Source: Pseudomonadota bacterium (GTDB lineage Bacteria > Pseudomonadota > Gammaproteobacteria > Burkholderiales > Chitinibacteraceae). Taken from it: a DNA stretch of 64,000 nt. Made by a program: the position numbers and the translations under genes. This document shows positions 1-7,542 of this stretch, one piece after another (the stretch's first letter is position 1; each line of letters starts with the position of its first letter). The notes beneath the pieces are model-generated. The model was not told the origin of the DNA. It saw only the letters and a list, made by a program, of their open reading frames with translations, and searched no databases. Location: assembly GCA_018261735.1 (NCBI GenBank), contig JAGTRM010000003.1, positions 1 to 64,000 of the forward strand, read 5' to 3'.

Positions 1-81
1 GACTTGGGCCAGGGCGGCGCCGGACATCAGGGCGGCAACGGCGGAAGCCAGGACAACGTGTTTGAAAATTGCCTTCTTCAT
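1..81 (-). CDS. secreted protein, N-terminal fragment (probable transporter binding protein)
   Basis: Only the first 27 codons are in the window; the gene runs off the left edge. They encode a typical Sec signal peptide: MKKAIFKHVV, then a hydrophobic stretch, then a GAALAQ cleavage region. A strong Shine-Dalgarno (GAGGAGA) precedes the ATG at 81. The gene lies downstream of a hexonate catabolic operon in the same direction, so a TRAP or ABC solute-binding protein for a sugar acid is the likeliest product. That is inferred from context alone. The product cannot be identified from the fragment. Confidence 0.6.
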   Translation of the reverse strand, partial: MKKAIFKHVVLASAVAALMSGAALAQV

Positions 82-100
82 GCTCACTTCTCCTCAAAAA

Positions 101-117
101 GGGTCAAAACATGACCC
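101..117. repeat. small inverted repeat upstream of secreted-protein gene
   Basis: GGGTCA and TGACCC are separated by 5 nt, just upstream of the Shine-Dalgarno of the gene ending at the left edge. It may be a small mRNA hairpin or a weak operator. It is too short to call a terminator. Confidence 0.3.
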
Positions 118-277
118 AAAAGAATCTTTAACAACAGGCACTTCAACTATCGAATCACCTTGCCGCGATGGCTTGCTGCAAAGCCGCGGCACGGGCGACC
201 CGGTCACACACAGGAAGCGGGGGAAGTTCTTTCTCCCGAAGCACCACCCCACTCCCAGACTCACTTGCGTGTTTCTG

Positions 278-1525
278 TTACGGCACCTGCAGCGTGCCAT
301 CGACGAGACGCGTCTGCGTCCAGGTGGTCACGGTCTTTTCGCACGGGTATTTCGCTGCTTCGGTTTCGTTGATATCCACGCCCAGGCCCGGCTTGTCGTT
401 GGCATAGACATAGCCGTTGCGGAATTCCGGCAGTCCGGGGAATACATCCAGCAGCGCTTCGCGCGGGCCCTTCAGTTCCTGGATCACGAAGTTCGGTGGC
501 TCGGTGCCGGACCATTCCTGCACGCCGAAATTGCGTGCGGCCAGATCGATATGGATGTTGGCGGCGTGCGCCAGCGGCGACATGTCGCCCGGGCCGTGCC
601 AGGCGGTGCGCACGTTGTATTGCTCGGCGAAGAGTTGCAGCTTGCGGCCCGGAGTGATGCCGCCGACCTGGCTCAGGTGCACGCGGATGTAGTCGATCAG
701 GTGATCGGCGATCAGTGTCTTCCATTCATACGGATGGTTGAAGAGTTCGCCCTGTGCCAGCGGGATGCTGGTCTTGGCACGCAGTTCGCGCAGCCATTCG
801 CCTTCTTCCAGCGCGATCGCGTCTTCGAGGAAGAACAGGTCGAACTGCTCCATTTCCTGCGCAAACTTGATCGCTTCGATCGGCTTCAGGCGTTCGTGCA
901 CGTCGTGGCAGAGCTGCACGTCCCAGCCCACCTTGCTGCGGATGCCCTCGAACAGCTTGAGCGTGTCGCGCATGTATTTCTTGCTGTCCAGATACACGCC
1001 ATCGAGCGCGCCCTTGGGGGCCGTGGCCGGTGCGGCACCATAACCACCGCCGCCGTAACCGCCGCTCTGGCAACGGATATGGGTGATGCCCTGCGCACGA
1101 TACTTCTCGATGTTCTCGCACAGTTCGGCCAGATCCTTGCCGTCGGCATGGCGATAGATCGGTACGCCTTCGCGCACCTTGCCGCCGAACAGCTGGTAGA
1201 CGGGCATGTTGGCGAGCTTGCCCTTGATGTCCCACAGCGCCATGTCGACGCCGGAGATCGCGTTGTTCTCGATCGGGCCGTTGCGCCAGTAGGCGTTCTG
1301 GTGCATCAGCTGCCATTGCTCTTCGATCGCTTCGGCATCGCGGCCGACCAGCAAGGGCTTGAGATATTCCTCGATCAGGCATTTGACCGCGACATGGCGG
1401 TAGGCAAAGGTCGCGCAGCCCAGGCCGTAGAGTCCGGGCTGGTTGGTTTCCACTTTCACCACCACGAGGTTGATCCCCTCGGGGGCGGTGAGAATGACTT
1501 TGACGTCAGTAATCAGGGTTGCCAT
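278..1525 (-). CDS. manD: D-mannonate dehydratase, enolase superfamily (ManD/RspA type)
   Basis: 415 aa. It is predicted to dehydrate D-mannonate (and perhaps related hexonates) to 2-keto-3-deoxygluconate in the cytosol. Enolase-superfamily metal and catalytic residues are visible: D208 and H210 in HDVHERLKP, E234 in FFLEDAI, E260 in AQGELFNHP and H310 in WHGPGDMSPLAHAANIH. The glycine-rich QSGGYGGGGYG loop is typical of ManD. The start at 1525 follows AAAGGAG; an upstream in-frame start at 1603 would add 26 residues that do not fit the family. The neighbouring idonate/gluconate dehydrogenases and GntR regulator support sugar-acid catabolism. Members of this family differ widely in catalytic efficiency, so the true substrate may be another hexonate. 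Confidence 0.9.
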   Translation of the reverse strand: MATLITDVKVILTAPEGINLVVVKVETNQPGLYGLGCATFAYRHVAVKCLIEEYLKPLLVGRDAEAIEEQWQLMHQNAYWRNGPIENNAISGVDMALWDIKGKLANMPVYQLFGGKVREGVPIYRHADGKDLAELCENIEKYRAQGITHIRCQSGGYGGGGYGAAPATAPKGALDGVYLDSKKYMRDTLKLFEGIRSKVGWDVQLCHDVHERLKPIEAIKFAQEMEQFDLFFLEDAIALEEGEWLRELRAKTSIPLAQGELFNHPYEWKTLIADHLIDYIRVHLSQVGGITPGRKLQLFAEQYNVRTAWHGPGDMSPLAHAANIHIDLAARNFGVQEWSGTEPPNFVIQELKGPREALLDVFPGLPEFRNGYVYANDKPGLGVDINETEAAKYPCEKTVTTWTQTRLVDGTLQVP

Positions 1526-1617
1526 TTTTTCTCCTTTGTAGAGAAGGTGGGTCTTTTTGAAATTCGCTTCAGTCATCCGCTTCGTTTGAAATGCGGATGA
1601 CACGTTTAATCAATGCA

Positions 1618-2658
1618 TCAGAAAGTCAGTTGCACCTTCATCTGCGAGCGACGATCCGAGGCCAGTTCGAACGCTTCACCTGCACGGTCAATCGGCAGCG
1701 AAGCAGTGATGATCGGCTTCACATTGATGCGGCCTTCCTTGATCAGGCGAGCGGCCAGCGCGTATTCGGTATCGAAGCGGAAAGCACCGATCAGACGGAT
1801 TTCCTTGCCGACCAACGTGCCGATGGGAATCGGTACATCGCCGGTCACGCCGACCTGAATGATGGCGCCGCGCGGACGCAGTGCCGGGATCACGTCCTTC
1901 AACACCGCGCCAACGCCGGTGCATTCGATGGCGACATCGAAATAGCCCTTGTCGGCAGTGAATTCTTCCGCCTTCAGGCCCGGCTCGACCGAGACATTCA
2001 CGGTGGATGTCGCGCCCATTTCCACAGCCTTGGCCAAGGCGGCATCGTGCAGATCGGTGGCGACGACTTCGAGCGCACCGGCATAACGTGCGGCAGCGAC
2101 GACCAGAGCACCGATCGGGCCTGCGCCGGTCACGAGGACCTTCTTGCCGGCGAGGTTGCCGGCTTGCTGCACGGCATGCAGCGCAACCGAGAGCGGCTCG
2201 CAGCAAGCGGCTTCGCCCAGAGAAACGTCATTACCCACCGGTTCGCACTGGTATTCCTCGGCCACGATCAGTTCGCGGAATGCGCCCTGGCTGTGCGGCG
2301 TGCGCATCGCACTGCCGTAGAACCACATGTCGAGACAATGATGATGCTCGCCGGCCTGGCAAAACTTGCACTTGCCGCAAGGGCGGCTCGGGTTCAGCGC
2401 AATACGGTCGCCGGCCTTGACGCGGGTGACCTTGTTGCCGACCGCTTCCACGGTGCCGGCCACTTCATGACCCAGCACGATCGGCTGCTTGACGCGCACC
2501 ACGCCAAAACCGCCGTGCAGGTAGTAATGCAGATCAGAGCCGCAGATGCCACCGGCACCGATGCGCACCAGCACTTGGTCATCTTTCATTTCTGCGACCG
2601 GAACGGCTTCGATGCGCAGGTCTTTTTCAGCGTGCAGTACGCAGGCTTTTGCTTCCAT
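1618..2658 (-). CDS. idnD: Zn-dependent alcohol dehydrogenase, L-idonate 5-dehydrogenase/RspB type
   Basis: 346 aa medium-chain dehydrogenase. Catalytic zinc region GGICGSDLHYY plus GHEVAGTVEAVG; structural zinc cysteines in CGKCKFCQAGEHHHC; Rossmann motif GAGPIGALVV. It would oxidise L-idonate or L-gulonate at C5 with NAD(P)+, giving 5-ketogluconate or fructuronate for the adjacent IdnO-like and ManD-like enzymes. GGAG lies 8 nt before the ATG. The ManD plus RspB-like pairing recalls E. coli rspAB. The exact polyol substrate is an inference. Confidence 0.85.
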   Translation of the reverse strand: MEAKACVLHAEKDLRIEAVPVAEMKDDQVLVRIGAGGICGSDLHYYLHGGFGVVRVKQPIVLGHEVAGTVEAVGNKVTRVKAGDRIALNPSRPCGKCKFCQAGEHHHCLDMWFYGSAMRTPHSQGAFRELIVAEEYQCEPVGNDVSLGEAACCEPLSVALHAVQQAGNLAGKKVLVTGAGPIGALVVAAARYAGALEVVATDLHDAALAKAVEMGATSTVNVSVEPGLKAEEFTADKGYFDVAIECTGVGAVLKDVIPALRPRGAIIQVGVTGDVPIPIGTLVGKEIRLIGAFRFDTEYALAARLIKEGRINVKPIITASLPIDRAGEAFELASDRRSQMKVQLTF

Positions 2659-2773
2659 TCAAACTTCTCCTGATTCAAACAATGTGGCGACACCGGATAG
2701 ATGGATGAACCCGGAGAAGCGTTGGCGAGGAGGAAATACTGTCCGCAGCCTCTCCGGTTTCAAAATGGTTGGG

Positions 2774-3541
2774 TTACAGCACCGACAGCCAGCCGCCATC
2801 CACATAGATCATCTGGCCGTTCACATAATCCGAGGCCGATGAGGACAGATAAACCGCCGTGCCGATCAGCTCTTCCGGCTTGCCCCAGCGACCGGCCGGG
2901 TTGCTCTTCTTCACCCAGGTATCGAATTCGACGTTTTCGACCAAGGCAGCGCACATTTCCGTGAGGATGTAGCCCGGGCCGATGGTGTTGGCCTGGATGT
3001 TGAACTGCGCCCACTCTGCCGCCATGGCGCGGGTGAGCATCTTGATGCCGCCCTTGGCGGCGGTATACGGCGCCACGGTGGCCCGGGCGGCTTCGCTCAC
3101 CAGCGAGCCGATATTGATGATCTTGCCGCCGGTGCCGCGCGCGATCATGCGCGTGGCGGCGGCCTTGCCAACGATAAAGGCGCTGGTGAGATTGGTATCG
3201 ATCACGCGCTGCCAGTCTTTCAGTTCCAGCTCGACCATCGGCTTGCGGAACTGGATGCCGGCGTTGTTGATCAGGATATCGATGGCCACGCCATCTTTAT
3301 CCAGCGCGTCAAATGCAGCCGCCACAGCTTCTTCGCTGGTGACATCGAAAGCCAGCCCGCGGGCGTTGTAGCCCTTGGCCTTGAGCTTGGCCACGGCTTC
3401 GGTCAGGTTTTCTTCGCGCAGATCATTGATCACGACGGCAGCACCCGCCTCGGCCAGGCCTTCGGCATAGGCAAAGCCCAAGCCACGCCCGGATCCGGTA
3501 ACCAGTGCGGTACGGCCAGTCAAATCAAACAGTGCAGACAT
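2774..3541 (-). CDS. idnO: SDR oxidoreductase, gluconate 5-dehydrogenase (IdnO) type
   Basis: 255 aa classical short-chain dehydrogenase. Cofactor motif TGSGRGLG near residue 16, NNAG near residue 91, catalytic Ser in NIGSLVSEA, and YTAAK (Tyr and Lys of the active site). It is predicted to interconvert 5-ketogluconate and gluconate with NAD(P)H. A near-perfect Shine-Dalgarno (GGAGGAA) supports the start. It lies between the GntR regulator and the idonate-type dehydrogenase in one direction, so the four genes form an operon for hexonate interconversion. Confidence 0.87.
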   Translation of the reverse strand: MSALFDLTGRTALVTGSGRGLGFAYAEGLAEAGAAVVINDLREENLTEAVAKLKAKGYNARGLAFDVTSEEAVAAAFDALDKDGVAIDILINNAGIQFRKPMVELELKDWQRVIDTNLTSAFIVGKAAATRMIARGTGGKIINIGSLVSEAARATVAPYTAAKGGIKMLTRAMAAEWAQFNIQANTIGPGYILTEMCAALVENVEFDTWVKKSNPAGRWGKPEELIGTAVYLSSSASDYVNGQMIYVDGGWLSVL

Positions 3542-3606
3542 TCTTCATTCCTCCAGAAGTGAGTTACTTGAGTTCGCCCAGGTGGCGTAAAAATCTATCC
3601 AGCAGT

Positions 3607-4326
3607 TCAGTCAAACTTAAGGCGCGCATTCAAATCGCTGTCGGCCTGCTCGATCAGCGCCAGTGCGGCGCGCTCCGCGCCCTTCGCGTCGCCGGTTTCA
3701 ATGGCGCGGCACAGGTCTTCGTGCATGGGCAACGAAAACGCCGGCCCGCCGGGCTTTTGGGAAACAATTTCAAAACTGGTGCGCAGGATCGCGGACATGG
3801 CGTCCTGCATCTGCCGCACGAACTGGTTACCGCAGGCCGCCAGCAATATGGAGTGGAAAGCCAGATCGGCGGCAACATAATCACCCTCGCCCGCCACGGC
3901 GCGCTCCATCTCCAGATACGCGGCGCGCAAGGCACGGCGCTCGTCATCGCTGGCGCGTTGCGCGGCAAGGCGTGCGGCTGCAGGCTCGACGATCCGCCGC
4001 AGTTCCATCAGATCACGCGACAGCGCTTGATTCAGAACAGATGGGTGGGCGCGCCAGGAAATGACGCTGGGGTCAAACAGATTCCAGTGCATCGGATCGA
4101 GGACAGTGGTACCCACTTTGCGGCGCACCACCAGCATGCCCTTGGCCACCAACGACTTGATCGCCTCCCGAACAACGATGCGGCTGATGCCAAAACGTTC
4201 GCACAGTTCCATTTCCGAAGGCAGTACCTCGCCCGGCGTGTAACGCCCCGAACAGATGTCCTGCCCCAGGCGATCGAGCACCTGTTCCTGGAAGGTAAGC
4301 CGCGATGAGTAGTGTTTTTTGTCCAT
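3607..4326 (-). CDS. GntR family transcriptional regulator, FadR/FCD subfamily
   Basis: 239 aa. Winged helix-turn-helix at residues about 10-75 (PSEMELCERFGISRIVVREAIKSL read across it), then an all-helical FCD ligand domain with the metal-binding pattern typical of sugar-acid responsive members. It heads the hexonate operon and probably represses it until a sugar acid binds. Two dyads upstream (4332-4346 and 4371-4395) are good operator candidates. The first starts only 6 nt before the ATG, which suggests autoregulation. There is no clear Shine-Dalgarno. Confidence 0.88.
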   Translation of the reverse strand: MDKKHYSSRLTFQEQVLDRLGQDICSGRYTPGEVLPSEMELCERFGISRIVVREAIKSLVAKGMLVVRRKVGTTVLDPMHWNLFDPSVISWRAHPSVLNQALSRDLMELRRIVEPAAARLAAQRASDDERRALRAAYLEMERAVAGEGDYVAADLAFHSILLAACGNQFVRQMQDAMSAILRTSFEIVSQKPGGPAFSLPMHEDLCRAIETGDAKGAERAALALIEQADSDLNARLKFD

Positions 4327-4331
4327 AGGTA

Positions 4332-4346
4332 ATATGTATCACATAT
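4332..4346. promoter_or_regulatory. dyad ATATGT-ATC-ACATAT at GntR gene start
   Basis: A perfect 6-bp inverted repeat around a 3-nt centre, immediately upstream of the GntR gene ATG. It could be a second operator half or simply AT-rich promoter sequence. Confidence 0.4.
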
Positions 4347-4370
4347 GATTTTTGAACGTCAAACACTTAA

Positions 4371-4395
4371 TGATTGATTGTCATACAATCAATCA
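4371..4395. promoter_or_regulatory. 25-bp palindromic operator, probable GntR/FCD binding site
   Basis: Perfect dyad TGATTGATTGT-CAT-ACAATCAATCA (11-bp arms). The core TTGTCATACAA matches the TTGTNNTACAA-like pattern used by FCD-type GntR repressors such as UxuR and ExuR. It lies 45 nt upstream of the regulator gene, at the head of the hexonate operon. Confidence 0.65.
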
Positions 4396-4746
4396 ATACA
4401 GCCTGACGAACGGCAAAAACAAGGTGGGAACTTGAGCCAAGGAAATAGACAACAACACCACGCGACGCAGCGTTGCACAAACGAGGGTGTTTTAGAGTTT
4501 ATGTAAACGGTCATTAGGCAGGAGATACAGGGCCATCAGGAAAAGATGTTTGGCACCGAGGTGTCGCCGAGCCTCATCCTCGCCGTTACGGATGTGAATC
4601 GCCCCAGCTTTGGTGGTCCTAGCCAAGCTGGGGCGATTCAAAATACTTATTGCGACTTCTCTGGCGCTTCGAAATGAGCATCACGGATTTTTGTAATCCC
4701 ATCAGCGGAGCTTTTCTCTCTTGGGACAGGTTGTTCTCGCCCTGTT
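4396..4746. other. intergenic region between hexonate operon and trans-sulfuration gene
   Basis: About 350 nt with no convincing ORF. It contains the upstream part of the hexonate operon promoter and a long hairpin (4596-4639, listed separately). I see no RNA gene or coding remnant I can name. Confidence 0.5.
4596..4639. repeat. long perfect hairpin, 15-bp stem
   Basis: GAATCGCCCCAGCTT and its exact complement AAGCTGGGGCGATTC flank a 14-nt centre; several centre bases can extend the stem. No T-tract follows on either strand, so this is not a standard intrinsic terminator. It lies 108 nt beyond the stop of the trans-sulfuration gene (minus strand). It may be a mobile-repeat remnant or an mRNA-stabilising hairpin. 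Confidence 0.55.
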
Positions 4747-5883
4747 TTATGCCAGTGCCTGCGCCAGATCCGTTTGCAAATCCTCTGCAGCTTCGATCCC
4801 AACCGAAAGACGGACCAGCGCGTCGCCCACGCCCAGACGAGCGCGCTCTACGACGGGGAGATTGGCATGGGTCTGGATCGCCGGCACAGTAATCAGACTT
4901 TCCACACCACCCAAACTTTCGGCATAGGCAATGTAGTTCAGTCGCTCTATCAGCCGCGCTACCGCCTCTTGGTTCGCAAGCTCGAATGAAATCATGGCGC
5001 CGAAGCCGCTGGCTTGCTGCTGCAGCCGGTCATGCCCCGGATGTTGCGACAATCCGGGATACAGCACCTTGCGTACCTGCGGTTGCCGGGTCAGCCAATC
5101 AGCAAGCCTTTGCGCGCTTTGTTGCTGGCGCTCCAGGCGCAAAGCGAGGGTTTTCATGCCGCGCAGCAACAACCAGGCATCCTGCGGGCCGAGCACGGCG
5201 CCGATGGCGTTTTGCAGGTAGGCCACCTTTTCAGCCAGTGCCGGATCGCGCACAGAGACGAGACCCGCCAGCACGTCATTGTGGCCACCCAGATACTTCG
5301 AGGCGCTGTGCACGACCAGATCCGCACCCAGATCGAGCGGTTTCAACCAGAACGGCGTCAGAAAGGTGTTGTCGACGATAAACAGTAGATTGTGTTGTCT
5401 TGCCAGCGCGGCCAGCGCCGGCAAATCCGGTACGTGCAGACAGGGATTGGACAGCGATTCGACCAAGATGGCGCGGGTATTGGGGCGTATCGCGGCTTGA
5501 TAAGCAGCCGTATCGGTCACGGCCACATAACTCACGCTCAGTCCGAAACGGCTGAACACCTGATCGAGCAAACGGCTGCTTCCGCCATAACACCCTTCAG
5601 CAACCACCAGATGATCGCCGCTGCTGAACAGGCTGAATACCGTATTCAACGCCGCCAGCCCCGAAGCAAAGGCAAAACCGGCACAACCGTGATCCAATGC
5701 CGCAATGGTTTGTTCCACCACGCTGCGCGTGGGGTTGGCGCTGCGGCTGTAATCGAAGCCAGTGCTTTGTCCCAAGGCCGGGTGTTCGAAAGTGGCGCTC
5801 TGGTAGATCGGGGTGCTGATGGCGCCCGTTCTGGCGTCCTGACATCGGCCAGCCTGAGCCAGCAGCGTTTCAATTTTTGGCAT
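4747..5883 (-). CDS. trans-sulfuration family PLP lyase/synthase (cystathionine gamma-synthase or gamma-lyase-like)
   Basis: 378 aa, usual length for the Cys/Met metabolism PLP family. Tyr and Arg of the substrate/PLP site in YSRSANPTR, FASGLAALN, and PLP lysine K196 in HSASKYLGGH. It acts on an O-acyl-homoserine, cystathionine or a cysteine thioether; the sequence alone does not separate synthase from lyase. GGGAG precedes the ATG. It diverges from a DUF2325 gene across a 216-nt region carrying a dyad and a direct repeat. A second member of the family lies at 13022-14188. The neighbourhood of encapsulin, cysteine desulfurase and serine acetyltransferase points to cysteine or methionine cycling. 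Confidence 0.85.
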   Translation of the reverse strand: MPKIETLLAQAGRCQDARTGAISTPIYQSATFEHPALGQSTGFDYSRSANPTRSVVEQTIAALDHGCAGFAFASGLAALNTVFSLFSSGDHLVVAEGCYGGSSRLLDQVFSRFGLSVSYVAVTDTAAYQAAIRPNTRAILVESLSNPCLHVPDLPALAALARQHNLLFIVDNTFLTPFWLKPLDLGADLVVHSASKYLGGHNDVLAGLVSVRDPALAEKVAYLQNAIGAVLGPQDAWLLLRGMKTLALRLERQQQSAQRLADWLTRQPQVRKVLYPGLSQHPGHDRLQQQASGFGAMISFELANQEAVARLIERLNYIAYAESLGGVESLITVPAIQTHANLPVVERARLGVGDALVRLSVGIEAAEDLQTDLAQALA

Positions 5884-6000
5884 GATTACTCCCTATCGGC
5901 AGATCAACAATTCAGCCAACGATAGCAGCAATGCACCCGCGAATTCATCGTTTATTCTGATTTGCTTATACGCAGAACCCGCACAATCAAGGCATTTATT

Positions 6001-6043
6001 ATTCTTTTTGGTTATTATTAATTTAATTAATATTCTTTTTGGT
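6001..6043. promoter_or_regulatory. divergent promoter region with direct repeat and AT-rich dyad (candidate CysB site)
   Basis: ATTCTTTTTGGT occurs at 6001-6012 and again at 6032-6043 (31 nt apart). Between them is a perfect dyad TATTAATT-T-AATTAATA (6016-6032). The region lies between two divergent genes in a sulfur neighbourhood. LysR-type regulators such as CysB bind AT-rich sites of this kind, and a cysB gene is in the window. The assignment is inference. Confidence 0.45.
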
Positions 6044-6099
6044 GATTTACCGTTTGCCGTAGAGTGTCTCCATAAGCCATACAAACGCAGGAGCACACC

Positions 6100-6396
6100 A
6101 TGACCGTACTGATTGTTGGCGGAGACAAGGTAGACAGCTTCACCCGCACCCTGGAATCGGCCGGATTCCATTCGTTCCGGCACTGGAACGGCCGCAAAGC
6201 CGGCGATCACCATCAGGCGATCCCCCGGGATACCCAGTTGATCGTGCTGGTGGTTGATCAGGTCAATCATGGCATGGCCGCCAAGGTACGCGGCGAAGCC
6301 TATGCGCTTGGCTTGCCCATTATCTACAGCCCGCGTTCGCGTGCCCGGCTGGATCAACAATTATCGCGCCTGCGCACCCACGCGCTGGCCGCCTGA
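6100..6396 (+). CDS. DUF2325 domain-containing protein
   Basis: 98 aa, complete at the size usual for DUF2325. It starts MTVLIVGGDK, a Rossmann-like beta-turn-glycine beginning, and continues with a predicted alternating beta/alpha fold (LIVLVVDQVNHG, GLPIIYSP). The biochemical role of the family is unknown to me. AGGAG precedes the ATG. It is transcribed toward the encapsulin gene but is separated from it by a terminator at 6432-6464, so it is probably its own unit or the first of a partly attenuated one. Confidence 0.75.
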   Translation: MTVLIVGGDKVDSFTRTLESAGFHSFRHWNGRKAGDHHQAIPRDTQLIVLVVDQVNHGMAAKVRGEAYALGLPIIYSPRSRARLDQQLSRLRTHALAA

Positions 6397-6431
6397 CGAG
6401 GTTCCAACACCCATTTCTCTCGGCTTCAAAC

Positions 6432-6464
6432 AGCCCGCACAGTGAGATTTCACTGCGGGCTTTT
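6432..6464 (+). terminator. intrinsic terminator after DUF2325 gene
   Basis: AGCCCGCA and TGCGGGCT pair, with an additional inner CAGTGA/TCACTG stem, followed by TTTT. It is placed 36 nt beyond the DUF2325 stop. Confidence 0.75.
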
Positions 6465-6500
6465 GGCTCGTTCTGAGCATCCGCACACCTGTGTTTGCGG

Positions 6501-6531
6501 CCATAACCTTATAAATTCTTCTTCGTTTTTT
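6501..6531 (+). promoter_or_regulatory. shared sulfur-gene motif, copy 1 (upstream of encapsulin)
   Basis: An ATAACC...TTCTTCGTTTTT element that is 23/31 identical, without gaps, to 10392-10422 upstream of the DUF1847 gene. It lies about 80 nt before the encapsulin ATG. Related copies, in the same orientation to their genes, precede a rhodanese gene and suyA. Confidence 0.55.
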
Positions 6532-6612
6532 CCCGTCACACGAGCCGTTAATCTCGGTCGGAATGCCATCCGGCAACGCTTGCTGATTTTTAACCACGAA
6601 GGAGTCGACTGA

Positions 6613-7542
6613 ATGCCCGCAGACCTGGAAGTACGCCGCACACTTGGCGAAAAGGCGGCCCGCCAGCTTTCCAACACCACCAAGACCCCCGCGCAATGGG
6701 GCGGGATCACGCCACGCTGGCTGGTTTCGTTCCTGACCTGGACGCCGGTCGAAGCTGGTGTTTATCGCGTCAACCGCGTCAAGGATGTATCCGGCGCCAC
6801 GCCGGCCGATGTCGATTGCAGCCCGAAGGATGGTCAGGATCTGGCCGAGCTGTTTATCGATTACGAAGAAAAGCCGCGCGAATACACGCTCAACGCAGTG
6901 ACTGCGGTGCTGGACGTGCAGACCCGCGTTTCCGACCTCTACCGCAGCCCGTACGACCAGATTCAGGAACAGTTGCGCCTCTTGGTCGAGCGCGTGAAAG
7001 AGCGCCAGGAAAACGAGCTCGTCAACAATCTGGACTACGGCCTGCTCAGAAGCGCCGCCGCATCGCAACGCATCAAGACCCGCAAAGGCCCGCCCACGCC
7101 GGACGATCTGGACGAGCTGATTTCCAAGGTCTGGAAAGAGCCTTCCTTCTTCCTAGCCCACCCGAAAGCGATTGCCGCATTCGGCCGCGAATGCACCCGC
7201 CGCGGCGTGCCGCCGCCCACCGTCAACCTGTTCGGCACGCCGTTCCTGACCTGGCGCGGCATTCCGCTGGTGCCCAGCGACAAGCTGCACATCAACAGCA
7301 AAAACAAAACCAGCATTCTCTTGATCCGCACCGGCGAGCAGAAACAAGGCGTGACCGGCCTGTTCCAGCCGGGGCTTGCGGGCGAAGTCTTGCCGAGCCT
7401 GTCCGTGCGATTCATGGGCATCAACCGCAAGGCGATTGCCTCCTACCTGATCTCGCTTTATTGCTCTGCCGCCGTCCTGACCGACGATGCGATCGCAGTG
7501 CTCGAAGACGTGGATGTGGGTAACTACTATGACTACGCGTGA
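6613..7542 (+). CDS. family 2A encapsulin nanocompartment shell protein (SrpI-like)
   Basis: 309 aa, HK97-fold shell protein. The N-terminal arm (LGEKAARQLSNTTKT), then ITPRWLVSFLTWTPVEAG and YRVNRVKD, are hallmarks of the SrpI-like family 2A shells, which assemble into T=1 compartments. The end (DVDVGNYYDYA) is also typical. It would form a cytosolic protein cage that takes up the cysteine desulfurase encoded next; the two genes overlap by 14 nt, which supports coupled translation and packaging. Known members are induced by sulfur starvation or store sulfur. AAGGAG lies 9 nt upstream of the ATG, and a shared sulfur motif lies at 6501-6531. I see no cyclic-nucleotide-binding insertion, which separates it from family 2B. 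Confidence 0.93.
   Translation: MPADLEVRRTLGEKAARQLSNTTKTPAQWGGITPRWLVSFLTWTPVEAGVYRVNRVKDVSGATPADVDCSPKDGQDLAELFIDYEEKPREYTLNAVTAVLDVQTRVSDLYRSPYDQIQEQLRLLVERVKERQENELVNNLDYGLLRSAAASQRIKTRKGPPTPDDLDELISKVWKEPSFFLAHPKAIAAFGRECTRRGVPPPTVNLFGTPFLTWRGIPLVPSDKLHINSKNKTSILLIRTGEQKQGVTGLFQPGLAGEVLPSLSVRFMGINRKAIASYLISLYCSAAVLTDDAIAVLEDVDVGNYYDYA

Noticed and set aside
62..1600. 512-aa plus-strand ORF antisense to the mannonate dehydratase gene
   Set aside because: It is the complement of a clear enolase-family gene, shows no family motifs, and long antisense frames are common at this GC content.
1591..2673. 360-aa plus-strand ORF antisense to the idonate dehydrogenase gene
   Set aside because: Shadow of a zinc dehydrogenase with intact motifs on the minus strand.
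4596..4639. Intrinsic terminator
   Set aside because: The stem is excellent but no T-tract follows on either strand; kept as a hairpin repeat instead.
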